Shown: positions 16,087-23,468, counted from the first letter of the stretch. The stretch: 35,369 nt of DNA from an uncultured Prevotellaceae bacterium (GCA_902800595.1 CADCFA010000020.1:4033-39401), one strand, 5' to 3'. The notes: generated by a model not told the origin, from the sequence alone. Numbers and translations are program-made.

Positions 16087-16497
16087 ATGAATAATGATTT
16101 TAAAGTATCAAAAAACGGTACGGCACTGATTATCACTCTTGGCAGGGATCTTATCACTTCCAATGCACCAGTATTGCAGGAAGAGCTCGCCAAGTTTATG
16201 GGCGAGAATATAGAGAAAGTTGTTTTCGATGCCTCTGAGTTGATGGCACTCTCTAGTAGTGGTCTCAGGGTGGTTTACTTTGCCAAACAAAGGTTGGGCA
16301 ATCAACCAGAAATCGTCTTCGTGAACTGTGCCAAGGAGATTTATAATACACTCAAGATGATCGGTCTTGCTCCCTCTATCAAGTTTCTGAAGGTTGACAA
16401 TAAGAAAGTAGTACGCAGCCAGAAGTCACTTGATGAATTCTCTGCCAACAACGATGTGGTGTGTTACTCCATGCGACTGGGACAAGACGATGATTAA
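16087..16497 (+). CDS. STAS-domain anti-sigma factor antagonist-like protein
   Basis: A 136-residue protein whose first 110 residues form a STAS domain of the RsbV/SpoIIAA type. The phosphoacceptor loop reads A-L-S56-S57-S58-G59-L. The usual D-S-S/T-G motif has its Asp replaced by Ser56, and Ser58 is the probable phosphorylated residue. In partner switching, the unphosphorylated form binds the HATPase kinase (encoded next, 18 bases on) and frees that kinase's other partner. A short polar tail (about 111-136) is extra. The antagonist, kinase and phosphatase genes lie together, so the switch is complete apart from its output. Confidence 0.85.
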   Translation: MNNDFKVSKNGTALIITLGRDLITSNAPVLQEELAKFMGENIEKVVFDASELMALSSSGLRVVYFAKQRLGNQPEIVFVNCAKEIYNTLKMIGLAPSIKFLKVDNKKVVRSQKSLDEFSANNDVVCYSMRLGQDDD

Positions 16498-16515
16498 CGA
16501 ATATGCTTTGAGGCT

Positions 16516-16911
16516 ATGACCAGATTGCATTTTCAACCTATTCAGGGCAAGGCGCTTGACATCATTGAAACCATCATCAAGCATGAAGAGGTGGCATCGG
16601 CAGACGACCTCTACAAAAAGCTCTACGTGGTGGTAGAAGAGATTGTGCTGAATATTGTTGATTATTCCAATTCTGACTATCTCGATGTGGAAATCATGCG
16701 TGACGAAAAGAGCATCACACTGCGTTTCCGCGATGCAGGCAAGCCGTTTAACCCGCTTGAAAAAGAGAAACCGGATTTCACCTTGCCGCTGGAAGACCGT
16801 AAGATCGGAGGACTTGGCATCTTCTTGGTTATCAAGTATATGGATTCAGTGACTTACGAACACTCGGGAGGCGAGAATGTACTGACGGTGGTGAAAAATG
16901 TAAAAATGTAA
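16516..16911 (+). CDS. RsbW-like HATPase serine kinase (anti-sigma type)
   Basis: A 131-residue GHKL ATPase-fold protein. The N box is E42-I-V-L-N46, the G1 box D73-A-G-K-P-F and the G2 box G98-G-L-G101, so ATP binding is likely intact. Proteins of this type phosphorylate the STAS partner and sequester another protein, classically a sigma factor. No sigma factor gene is nearby, so the target is open; the spike-linked proteins are possible. The C-terminal residues KNVKM and the stop come from an ATGTAAAA repeat. Confidence 0.85.
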   Translation: MTRLHFQPIQGKALDIIETIIKHEEVASADDLYKKLYVVVEEIVLNIVDYSNSDYLDVEIMRDEKSITLRFRDAGKPFNPLEKEKPDFTLPLEDRKIGGLGIFLVIKYMDSVTYEHSGGENVLTVVKNVKM

Positions 16912-16925
16912 AAATGTAAAAATTA
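16891..16925 (+). repeat. Stop-codon-seeded ATGTAAAA repeats
   Basis: Three copies of AATGTAAAA overlap the end of the HATPase gene (stop TAA at 16909-16911) and run to 5 bases before the next ATG. The first copies are translated as the protein's last residues. Confidence 0.75.
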
Positions 16926-16929
16926 AAAT

Positions 16930-17778
16930 ATGTCATATCTAAGTAAGATTTTCAATATTATCGCAGGCTCTGGCCTGCTGGCACTTGGTTATAGCCACTA
17001 CCGTACCCTGCGAGAGCTGAAGCGACTCCGTAAGGCAAACACAGAAAAGAGTCGCATTACTTCCGAGTTGCATCTGGCAAGTCAGATACAGCAGAGCATG
17101 ATGCCTATTGGACATAAGGTCTTTGACAAAGTGGATATTTACGGAACACTGTTACCCGCCCGTGAGATGGGTGGTGACCTGTTCGACCATATGATTCGTG
17201 ACGGGAAGTTCTACTTCTGTGTGGGCGACGTCTGTGGCAAGGGAGCCCCCGCCGCCATGCTCATGGCGTATGCCCACTCGCTGTTGTGGACTTTCTCACG
17301 CGACGAAAGCAATCCTGCCCGTATCATACAATCCCTCAATGAGGTGGCTAGCAAGGATAATATCTCTTGTGCGTTCTTCACCCTCTTCTTCGGTGTGCTC
17401 GACCTGACGACAGGTCATCTGCAATACTGTAATGCAGCTCACAATCCACCTTATATATTAAGTGATAAGCTCACGATGCTTGATTGTGACCCCAACCAGC
17501 CCATCGGCCCGATGGAGGATGTGGAATTTACCCTGCAGGAGACCACGCTGACTCCTGGCAGCACTATCTTCCTCTATACCGACGGACTGACTGAGGCAAA
17601 CAATACGAAAAAAGAGGAATTTGGAACGGAACGTGCTCAAAAGGTGCTGGAAGACTGCATGAAGAAGCAGTTGAAACCCCAGGAGATTGTCGACGCCGTC
17701 ACAGAAGCGGTGCATCATTTTGCCATGAATGCCGAACAAAGCGACGACCTGACCATGCTTGCCATCCGTTACCAGTAG
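16930..17778 (+). CDS. Membrane-tethered RsbU/SpoIIE-type PP2C phosphatase
   Basis: A 282-residue protein with one probable membrane helix (residues 5-21), a basic coiled linker (25-58) ending in the LASQIQQSMMP motif usual before RsbU catalytic domains, and a SpoIIE-type PP2C domain. Metal-binding motifs are intact: GGD at 81-83, GDVCGKG at 99-105, YTDGLTEA and S271-D-D-L-T. It would dephosphorylate the STAS protein encoded two genes upstream, setting the switch. No large sensor domain is present, so the input may come through the membrane helix or a partner protein. It is the last gene of the six-gene unit. Confidence 0.85.
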   Translation: MSYLSKIFNIIAGSGLLALGYSHYRTLRELKRLRKANTEKSRITSELHLASQIQQSMMPIGHKVFDKVDIYGTLLPAREMGGDLFDHMIRDGKFYFCVGDVCGKGAPAAMLMAYAHSLLWTFSRDESNPARIIQSLNEVASKDNISCAFFTLFFGVLDLTTGHLQYCNAAHNPPYILSDKLTMLDCDPNQPIGPMEDVEFTLQETTLTPGSTIFLYTDGLTEANNTKKEEFGTERAQKVLEDCMKKQLKPQEIVDAVTEAVHHFAMNAEQSDDLTMLAIRYQ

Positions 17779-17809
17779 CCCAAAACTTTTAAATCTCTGT
17801 GTAGATATG

Positions 17810-17832
17810 CTCCTTGCCCCTGGACGAAGGAG
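17810..17832 (+). terminator. Weak hairpin after the phosphatase gene
   Basis: CTCCTT (17810-17815) pairs with AAGGAG (17827-17832), followed by TGTTTCCC. The stem is short and the tail only mildly T-rich, so termination of the six-gene unit here is uncertain. Confidence 0.3.
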
Positions 17833-17874
17833 TGTTTCCCGACTGAAAAGATAATAAAATTCTTCGAAAGAATA

Positions 17875-17905
17875 TTGCTAAATTCAAGAAAAAGTTATAA
17901 TTTTG
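17875..17905 (+). promoter_or_regulatory. Promoter of the thioesterase gene
   Basis: TTG (17875-17877), 20 bases, TAATTTTG (17898-17905): a good consensus promoter 34 bases before the ATG. Confidence 0.75.
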
Positions 17906-17939
17906 CAGCCGATTTCATCGATTATATACGTTTTCAGGG

Positions 17940-18392
17940 ATGACACAAGAAGTAAACAATGGTTTCAGGCACGTACTGCCTATCCAGATCCGATTCAACG
18001 ACGTGGATAAGTTCGGCCACGTGAACAACACCGTCTATTTCCAGTTTTACGATACAGCAAAGACCGACTATATCGCTACAGTCTGCAAGGATGTGGATTG
18101 GGAGCAGGTAGCTATTGTGGTAGTGAGGATCGAGGCTGATTTTGTCTCACAAATCAAGGCAGGCGACCATATTGCCGCTCGCACGCGCGTAATAAAAGTA
18201 GGTAATAAGAGCTTCCATCTGGAACAGGAAATCATCGACGTCGATACCCAGGAGGTGAAGTGCCGCTGCTTCTCCGTGATGGTGTTCTACGATCTGGTAG
18301 AACACAAGTCGATGCCAATCCCCAATGCCTGGCGCCAAGCCATCTGCCAATACGACGGATTAAGCAACTTTCAAAATCTGCGAAAATATTAG
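17940..18392 (+). CDS. Acyl-CoA thioesterase (4HBT hotdog family)
   Basis: A 150-residue cytosolic protein of the YbgC/FadM-like hotdog family. The signature RFNDVDKFGHVNNTVYFQF carries the catalytic-region Asp and the GHVNN loop. A C-terminal segment has the usual strand-rich hotdog pattern. It would hydrolyse acyl-CoA thioesters; chain-length preference cannot be read. It has its own promoter and is followed by the AraC-type gene after 62 bases. Confidence 0.85.
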   Translation: MTQEVNNGFRHVLPIQIRFNDVDKFGHVNNTVYFQFYDTAKTDYIATVCKDVDWEQVAIVVVRIEADFVSQIKAGDHIAARTRVIKVGNKSFHLEQEIIDVDTQEVKCRCFSVMVFYDLVEHKSMPIPNAWRQAICQYDGLSNFQNLRKY

Positions 18393-18412
18393 GTGGTTTT
18401 GCGGAAAGTTCG

Positions 18413-18420
18413 TATCTTTG
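18413..18420 (+). promoter_or_regulatory. -7 element for the AraC-type gene
   Basis: TATCTTTG is a perfect TAnnTTTG element, 34 bases before the ATG at 18455. No TTG lies at normal spacing. A stretch at 18369-18388, inside the end of the thioesterase gene, resembles on the - strand the TTTTGCTGATTTTGAAAC element, so regulated or self-regulated expression is possible. Confidence 0.6.
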
Positions 18421-18454
18421 CACCGTCAACACCTTAATTTTTAAGTTGTAATCT

Positions 18455-19573
18455 ATGTTTATCGAACAGCTACCTGCAGCGTACACGTTGCTTTTCGTGC
18501 TTTACGGCGGATCAGCATTTACGGCTCTCATCGCCTGCCTTTACCTCTGCTTGCGCAAAGGTAATGCCATCGCGCCTGGCACCACACCGCCGACTTCGTT
18601 GCGCCGCTGGGCTGCCGCTTTATTTGGCTTAGCGTTTCTGAGCCATGTGTGGTGGCTTCTGTTCTACGTCTTTTCCAACGATCTCTATTCGGTGTTCTTG
18701 CTGGTGGTTGCGGTGATCGACTACGTGGGACTGCTGATCTCTATCGGTGGCTCGATGTTTGCGATGCTGCAGGATCGTAAGCGACCAGTCTGGCCCCTTG
18801 CAGTCGCCATGATCCCCTATGCGGCAATTCTCACCTTGAATGTGGCCTTTCCCAAAGATTATTTCTTGCAACTCGCCATTGGCTACCTTATGTCTGTCTT
18901 CTTGTGCTTTTCTATATATATGGTGTTTGCCGTCAGTCAATATAAGCATTGGCTGCGCGACAATTATGCCGATCTGGAGCATAAAGAGGTGTGGGTAAGT
19001 CATGTGCTGATCTTGATCGTCCTGTTATTATTCACTTTCGGCGAGATCGATGGTGTTAGTCTGACCATTAGCTATATCGTGAGGCTCATCGAAATCCCCT
19101 TGTTCTTCTTCCTGTTGTGGCGAGTAGAGACTCTGCCCCAATTGGAGAGTGCGCCCATTGAACAGCAACTGGAAGAACCACTGTCGGTGGAACCGGAACC
19201 GCAGCAGCAGAAGTCCCTGGCCATCCCCTCCAATATCGAAAAGTTGTTGGAAGAGCGCTGTGTGGGCCCGAAACTCTACCTGCAGCACGATTTGAGCCTT
19301 CTTCAGCTGGCTCAGGTTGTTGGTACCAACCGCTTTTATCTCAGCCAGTATTTCTCCCGTCAGGGCATCACATACAATGCCTATATCAACAACCTCCGCA
19401 TCAACCACTTCATCAGTCTCTATCATGAGGCTGTCGCCAGCCAGCGCCCCGTTGCGGCTCAGCAGCTGGCTCACGAAAGCGGTTACCGTAGTTACAGCAC
19501 TTTCAGTCTTGCGTTCAAGCAGCGTATGGGTCAGAGCGTAACGGCTTGGATACGCCACTCCCAGGATGCGTAA
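18455..19573 (+). CDS. Membrane-anchored AraC-family regulator
   Basis: A 372-residue protein with about six or seven hydrophobic helices in residues 10-225 and an AraC-type DNA-binding domain at about 265-370. The first helix-turn-helix is SLLQLAQVVGTNRFYLSQYF; the second is AQQLAHESGYRSYSTFSLAFKQRMG. A Pro/Glu/Gln-rich linker joins the two parts. Such regulators sense a membrane or envelope signal and act on DNA from the membrane. Likely targets include nearby genes: a bipartite GATTTTGAAAC element lies just after the gene, before the PAP2 gene. Confidence 0.85.
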   Translation: MFIEQLPAAYTLLFVLYGGSAFTALIACLYLCLRKGNAIAPGTTPPTSLRRWAAALFGLAFLSHVWWLLFYVFSNDLYSVFLLVVAVIDYVGLLISIGGSMFAMLQDRKRPVWPLAVAMIPYAAILTLNVAFPKDYFLQLAIGYLMSVFLCFSIYMVFAVSQYKHWLRDNYADLEHKEVWVSHVLILIVLLLFTFGEIDGVSLTISYIVRLIEIPLFFFLLWRVETLPQLESAPIEQQLEEPLSVEPEPQQQKSLAIPSNIEKLLEERCVGPKLYLQHDLSLLQLAQVVGTNRFYLSQYFSRQGITYNAYINNLRINHFISLYHEAVASQRPVAAQQLAHESGYRSYSTFSLAFKQRMGQSVTAWIRHSQDA

Positions 19574-19598
19574 CCCCTCCTGTGCATCATCATTCTTA

Positions 19599-19634
19599 CA
19601 AAATCAGCAATAATTGTTTCAAAATCGTCAAAAA
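19599..19634 (-). promoter_or_regulatory. Bipartite GATTTTGAAAC element, candidate operator
   Basis: Read on the - strand, two half-sites occur: TTGACGATTTTGAAAC and TTGCTGATTTTG, separated by AATTA. The arrangement matches the tandem elements at 7061-7119. It lies between the AraC-type gene and the PAP2 gene, about 50 bases upstream of the latter's -7 element, a usual place for an activator. Confidence 0.5.
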
Positions 19635-19680
19635 CAGAAGGAAGGCGTTTCTGAAATAGGACATTTTGAGGGGAATATGT

Positions 19681-19688
19681 TACCTTTG
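19681..19688 (+). promoter_or_regulatory. -7 element for the PAP2-barrel gene
   Basis: TACCTTTG fits TAnnTTTG. No TTG at proper spacing is present, in line with activator dependence. It sets the start of the next gene at 19708. Confidence 0.65.
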
Positions 19689-19707
19689 TACACAAAAACT
19701 AATCGAA

Positions 19708-21174
19708 ATGATATATTTTGCACACAAGGGTACAACGACACAGAGTTTTAGAGCTCTGTGCGTTGTTCTTTGTGTCGTCGTGTCTTGGTGTTCCGTTCAA
19801 CCTGCGAAAGCTATCGACTATTACGTCAATACCAACCCAATCCCATCGCAGAAGATGGACTTCAGCTTTTTCAAGCAGAAGACCAATCCCGATGTGAAGC
19901 CCTATAAGTTTATGGACGACCTGACGTTTGTCGGTATCCCTCTGTTTGTGGCAGGTTGGATAGCCAAAGGCGAGAAGCATGGCTTCCGCCAGAAGCAGAA
20001 ACACTCGCTGGTCACAAATTTCAGAACACACCTCGACGACTATCTGCAGTACGTCGGCCCGGTAACCACCATCGGCATGAAGTTGGGTGGCTATGAAGGT
20101 CGCAGCGACTGGCCACGTCTGATTGCAGGCACCGCACTGTCGTATGGTATCATGGCTGGTCTGGTCAACACTATCAAATATTCAACCAGGGAGATGCGTC
20201 CCGACGGCACAAGTGCTAACTCCTGGCCCTCAGGGCATACGGCAACGGCATTCGTCGGTGCCACCATCCTGCATAAGGAATACGGACTGACCCACTCACC
20301 CTGGTTCTCTGTGCTCGGCTACGGTACGGCTACGGCAACCGGTGTGATGCGTGTGCTGAATAACCGCCACTGGATCAGCGATGTGCTCTCTGGTGCCGGT
20401 ATTGGTATCATCTCAGGAGAGCTCGCCTATGCGCTCTGCGACCTGCTGTTCAAGGGTAAGGGACTGCTGCGTGGTAACATCAACAGTGATCGTAATATCA
20501 TCGAGAACCCTAACTTCTTCAGTGTCTCGATGGGTATGGGTTTCGGAACCAGGAATATAGAGTTTGACATGGATGCCATCCAAGGCTTGGAGTGTGAAGA
20601 TGACGACAAGGACGTGATGAACCTGAAATTCGGCACTTCAACCTCTGTGTCTGCCGAAGGTGCTTATTTCTTCAACAAGTACGTTGGTGTCGGCAGTCGT
20701 CTGCGCTTGAACAGTATGCCTATCAAAGGGTGGGGCAGGATTATCGACTACGGATGGCAGAACGAGACGCTCGATGATGCAGAATTCATCATTCAGAGCG
20801 ATCATCTGACAGAGTTCTCCGCAGACTTTGGCGCATATTTCAACCTGCCGATCTCTGAACGCTTTGCCCTTGGCTCAAAACTGCTGTTAGGCCGAAGCGT
20901 CATGCAGGAGGTAAATCTGGAAGCCTCACAGTCTGATGTCACCTGGGATTATTTCACTGTCGGTGGTAACAAGACCATAAAATATGGTACGGGTGCCTCG
21001 CTGACCTATGCCTACAAGAACAATTACGCCTGGAAGCTGTACCTCGACTACGACTATGCCCGCAAGACCTATACGATGACTTATAACCCCGATGGTGTGG
21101 ATGCTACCATGCAGAGCACCAAGAAGAACATGAACAACTTCGTGCTTGGCGGCTCGTTCGTGGTAAATTTCTAA
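19708..21174 (+). CDS. PAP2-family phosphatase with probable outer-membrane barrel
   Basis: A 488-residue protein from ATG 19708; an in-frame ATG at 19666 lies before the -7 element and is rejected. A signal peptide covers about residues 1-35. The PAP2 motifs are present: K157-x6-R164-P165, P174-S-G-H177, and R215-x5-H221-x3-D225. Residues about 270-488 are alternating strands ending in the aromatic FVLGGSFVVNF, consistent with an outer-membrane beta-barrel. The likely substrate is a lipid or polyprenyl phosphate at the envelope, for example lipid A or undecaprenyl pyrophosphate; this cannot be decided here. Confidence 0.8.
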   Translation: MIYFAHKGTTTQSFRALCVVLCVVVSWCSVQPAKAIDYYVNTNPIPSQKMDFSFFKQKTNPDVKPYKFMDDLTFVGIPLFVAGWIAKGEKHGFRQKQKHSLVTNFRTHLDDYLQYVGPVTTIGMKLGGYEGRSDWPRLIAGTALSYGIMAGLVNTIKYSTREMRPDGTSANSWPSGHTATAFVGATILHKEYGLTHSPWFSVLGYGTATATGVMRVLNNRHWISDVLSGAGIGIISGELAYALCDLLFKGKGLLRGNINSDRNIIENPNFFSVSMGMGFGTRNIEFDMDAIQGLECEDDDKDVMNLKFGTSTSVSAEGAYFFNKYVGVGSRLRLNSMPIKGWGRIIDYGWQNETLDDAEFIIQSDHLTEFSADFGAYFNLPISERFALGSKLLLGRSVMQEVNLEASQSDVTWDYFTVGGNKTIKYGTGASLTYAYKNNYAWKLYLDYDYARKTYTMTYNPDGVDATMQSTKKNMNNFVLGGSFVVNF

Positions 21175-21183
21175 CTTGAGAAT

Positions 21184-21220
21184 AAAAAAATGCTGCACGC
21201 GGTGAGCTTGCAGCACTTTG
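21184..21220. terminator. Bidirectional terminator between PAP2 and tRNA-Leu
   Basis: TGCTGCA (21191-21197) and TGCAGCA (21209-21215) form the stem. A7 on the left serves as a U-tract for the - strand tRNA transcript; the right side (CTTTGCTTTT) serves the + strand PAP2 gene. Confidence 0.75.
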
Positions 21221-21245
21221 CTTTTGGAGAGTTTTGTACTTAAAG

Positions 21246-21327
21246 TACCCAGAGCCGGGGTCGAACCGGCACGGGTTGCCCCACTGGTGTTTGAGACCAG
21301 CGCGTCTACCGATTCCGCCATCTGGGC
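21246..21327 (-). tRNA. tRNA-Leu (CAA anticodon)
   Basis: An 82-base tRNA. The acceptor stem is GCCCAGA with TCTGGGT, discriminator A, no encoded CCA. The anticodon stem-loop is CTGGT-CTCAAAC-ACCAG, giving anticodon CAA, which reads UUG leucine codons. A long variable arm and the GGTTCGA T-loop are present, as expected for a class II leucine tRNA. Confidence 0.95.
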
Positions 21328-21363
21328 AAGTAGCTTTCGTCGCTGTTTCTCCGAAATCGGCTG

Positions 21364-21394
21364 CAAAGTTAATATAAAAATTTGAAATACCAAA
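21364..21394 (-). promoter_or_regulatory. Promoter of tRNA-Leu
   Basis: On the - strand: TTTG (complement of 21391-21394), 19 bases, TAACTTTG (complement of 21364-21371). A full consensus promoter 37 bases upstream of the tRNA. Confidence 0.8.
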
Positions 21395-21421
21395 GGTTTC
21401 TGATAAAAAACTTAAAAATAC

Positions 21422-21452
21422 TTGTGTATATCATGGATTATGATTACCTTCG
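21422..21452 (+). promoter_or_regulatory. Promoter of the guanylyltransferase gene
   Basis: TTG (21422-21424), 20 bases, TACCTTCG (21445-21452), one mismatch to TAnnTTTG; 27 bases before the ATG. Confidence 0.55.
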
Positions 21453-21479
21453 CGGTCGAAAAATGTTTGGACTTAATCC

Positions 21480-22574
21480 ATGGAAGTAACTGAAAAGAAT
21501 AACTTCTGCGTTATACTCGCAGGTGGGAGGGGTCAGCGATTGTGGCCCGCAAGTAGAAACAACTATCCTAAGCAGTTTATCGACTTCTTCGGAACGGGAC
21601 AGACGATGTTGCAGACAACGTATGAGCGTTTTGCGAAGATTTTGCCCAAGGAGAATATATATATATGTTCATGTAAGGGATACCTGGATCTGTTGCATGA
21701 GCAGTTACCGGAGCTGTCTGAGGAGAACATCCTGTTGGAGCCGGTTCATCGTAATACGGCCCCCAGTGTGGCGTGGGCCACGATGCGTATCCTGAGGCGC
21801 GACCCTCAGGCCAACATTGTCGTCACCCCATCCGACCAGCTGGTGCTGAATCTCGACTCTTTCTATCACAGCATTGGCGTGGGCTTGGGTTATGTGACAG
21901 AGAACGATGTGCTGTTGGCAATGGGTGTGAAACCGACGCGCCCCGAACCTGGCTATGGCTATATCCAGTTGGGCGACCTGAGTTGCAAGCCCGAGGTGTT
22001 TAAGGTGAAGTCGTTTACGGAAAAGCCTGAGCGCGACTTTGCGAAGATGTTTATGGAGAGCGGTGAGTTCTATTGGAACACAGGTATCTTTATCTCGAAT
22101 GCCCGTCATCTGATAGACACCTTTGAGCATATCTTCCCACTGGTGCTTCGCAACTTGAAGGTGGAGATGCCTGACTACACCCTGGAAGAAGAACTGGAGT
22201 ACGTGGAGAAGAACTATCCCCGTTATCCCAATCTCTCGCTCGACTATGCCATCCTGGAGCAGTCGGAAGGTGTGTTTGTGATGAAGTGCGACTTCGGTTG
22301 GGCTGACATGGGTACCTGGCATGCCATCTATGAGGCCATGCAGAAAGTGGATGGGGAGAATGTGGTGCTCGATTCACAGGTGGAGCTCGATGACTGCAGG
22401 AATAACATCATCAAACTGCCTAAGGGGCGTCTGGGCGTGATCAGCGGTCTGGATGGCTATATCATTGTAGAGAAAGACAATGTGCTGCTGATCTGTAAGA
22501 GGGGGGATTCCTCAGCGTTGGTGAAGAAATTCTCCAACGAGGTGTTGATTAAATATGGTGAAGAGTTTGTCTGA
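21480..22574 (+). CDS. manC: Mannose-1-phosphate guanylyltransferase
   Basis: A 364-residue cytosolic enzyme that makes GDP-mannose from mannose-1-phosphate and GTP, feeding mannose, fucose and related sugars into surface glycans. The nucleotide-binding signature LAGGRGQRLWPASR followed by PKQF is intact. FTEKPERDFA, the WNTGIF block and the FGWADMGTW block also match the family. It is the short form without the C-terminal phosphomannose isomerase domain. It stands alone on the + strand and converges with the HIT gene; its last codons form half of a perfect palindrome. Confidence 0.92.
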   Translation: MEVTEKNNFCVILAGGRGQRLWPASRNNYPKQFIDFFGTGQTMLQTTYERFAKILPKENIYICSCKGYLDLLHEQLPELSEENILLEPVHRNTAPSVAWATMRILRRDPQANIVVTPSDQLVLNLDSFYHSIGVGLGYVTENDVLLAMGVKPTRPEPGYGYIQLGDLSCKPEVFKVKSFTEKPERDFAKMFMESGEFYWNTGIFISNARHLIDTFEHIFPLVLRNLKVEMPDYTLEEELEYVEKNYPRYPNLSLDYAILEQSEGVFVMKCDFGWADMGTWHAIYEAMQKVDGENVVLDSQVELDDCRNNIIKLPKGRLGVISGLDGYIIVEKDNVLLICKRGDSSALVKKFSNEVLIKYGEEFV

Positions 22575-22591
22575 TCAGACAAACTCTTCAC
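22558..22591. repeat. Perfect 34-bp palindrome spanning two convergent gene ends
   Basis: GTGAAGAGTTTGTCTGA (22558-22574) is followed at once by its exact reverse complement (22575-22591). Each half encodes the last codons of a gene, reading GAA GAG TTT GTC TGA, so both proteins end in E-E-F-V and the two TGA stops abut. The transcripts would form a 17-bp stem with almost no loop, possibly a bidirectional terminator. Confidence 0.9.
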
Positions 22592-22967
22592 GAATCTTAG
22601 CGGCGATTTCCTTAAATTCTTCCTCTGAGAGCTGTAGCTTCTCACGACGGAAGTCCACATCCTGTTCCGACTGCATCGGAATGAGGTGGATATGGGCGTG
22701 GGGCACTTCGAGACCCAGCACCACCTGAGCCACTTTCTTACAGGGGAAAGCCTTGCCGATGGCCTTGGCCACGCGCTTGGCGAACACCTGGTAACGGGCA
22801 AGCTCATCATCGTCGAGATCGAAGATGTAATCCACCTCACGACGGGGAATCACCAGAGTGTGACCCTTTACCAGCGGATTGATGTCGAGGAAGGCATAGA
22901 ACTCCTCATTCTCGGCACATTTGTAACTGGGAATCTCCCCAGCAGCGATCTTACTGAATATATCCAT
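22575..22967 (-). CDS. HIT-family nucleotide-binding protein
   Basis: A 130-residue protein from ATG 22967; the frame is open to a TTG at 22973, but ATG and the family's usual MDIFSKI start favour 22967. The N-terminus GEIPSYK, the FLDINPLVKGHTLVIPRR block and the histidine triad HAHIHLIP are typical of HINT/HIT hydrolases, which cleave nucleoside phosphoramidates or dinucleotides. It is downstream of greA on the same transcript, 33 bases away across a repeat spacer. Confidence 0.9.
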   Translation of the reverse strand: MDIFSKIAAGEIPSYKCAENEEFYAFLDINPLVKGHTLVIPRREVDYIFDLDDDELARYQVFAKRVAKAIGKAFPCKKVAQVVLGLEVPHAHIHLIPMQSEQDVDFRREKLQLSEEEFKEIAAKIREEFV

Positions 22968-22970
22968 ATA

Positions 22971-23006
22971 CAATAACCGTTAAACAATAACCAATAACCG
23001 TTAACC
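22971..23006 (-). repeat. Stop-codon-seeded GGTTAAC/GGTTATTG repeats
   Basis: On the - strand, the greA end GGT-TAA is followed by copies of CGGTTATTG and GTTTAACGGTTATTG that fill the gap up to the HIT start. It is a different base sequence from the A-rich repeats but follows the same rule of copying the stop context. Confidence 0.7.
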
Positions 23007-23468
23007 GACGGTAATTTTGTCAATACGTAACTTGATGGTGCCACGGGGAATCTTCACTTCCACCTCGTCGCCCACCTTGTGGTTCAGCAGACCCTGAGCA
23101 ATCGGGGTCTTGATAGAGATCTTGCCTTCGCGGAGGTTGGCTTCGCTCTCACTCACGATGGTATAGGTCATCTTCGCCTTGTTGGTGAGGTTGGTCATCT
23201 CCACCTTCGACAGGATCTGCACGGCATCGGTGCTGAGACGAGAGGTGTCAACAACCTTTGCTTCGGCAATCGTCATCTTCAGACGGTTGATCTTATCCTC
23301 CAAATGAGCCTGAGCCTCTTTGGCGGCATCATACTCAGAGTTCTCACTGAGGTCACCTTTCTCACGAGCCTCAGCAATGGCGGCAGAGGCCTTTGGGCGC
23401 TCCACACTCTCCAGTTGTTTGAGTTCGGCTACCAGCTTGTCGTAGCCTTCTTGTGACATATAAGCCAT
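23001..23468 (-). CDS. greA: Transcription elongation factor GreA
   Basis: A 155-residue protein of normal GreA length. The N-terminal coiled coil carries the acidic tip motif in EKGDLSENSEYDAA, and the C-terminal globular domain has the TPIAQGLLNHKVGDEV block. GreA rescues backtracked RNA polymerase by stimulating transcript cleavage. It lies first in a greA-HIT unit. The leader of about 120 bases holds a hairpin. Confidence 0.95.
   Translation of the reverse strand: MAYMSQEGYDKLVAELKQLESVERPKASAAIAEAREKGDLSENSEYDAAKEAQAHLEDKINRLKMTIAEAKVVDTSRLSTDAVQILSKVEMTNLTNKAKMTYTIVSESEANLREGKISIKTPIAQGLLNHKVGDEVEVKIPRGTIKLRIDKITVG

Noticed and set aside
9187-17778. Complete type VI secretion or extracellular injection locus
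   Set aside because: No sheath, tube, baseplate, membrane-complex, PAAR or ClpV gene can be recognised anywhere in the window.
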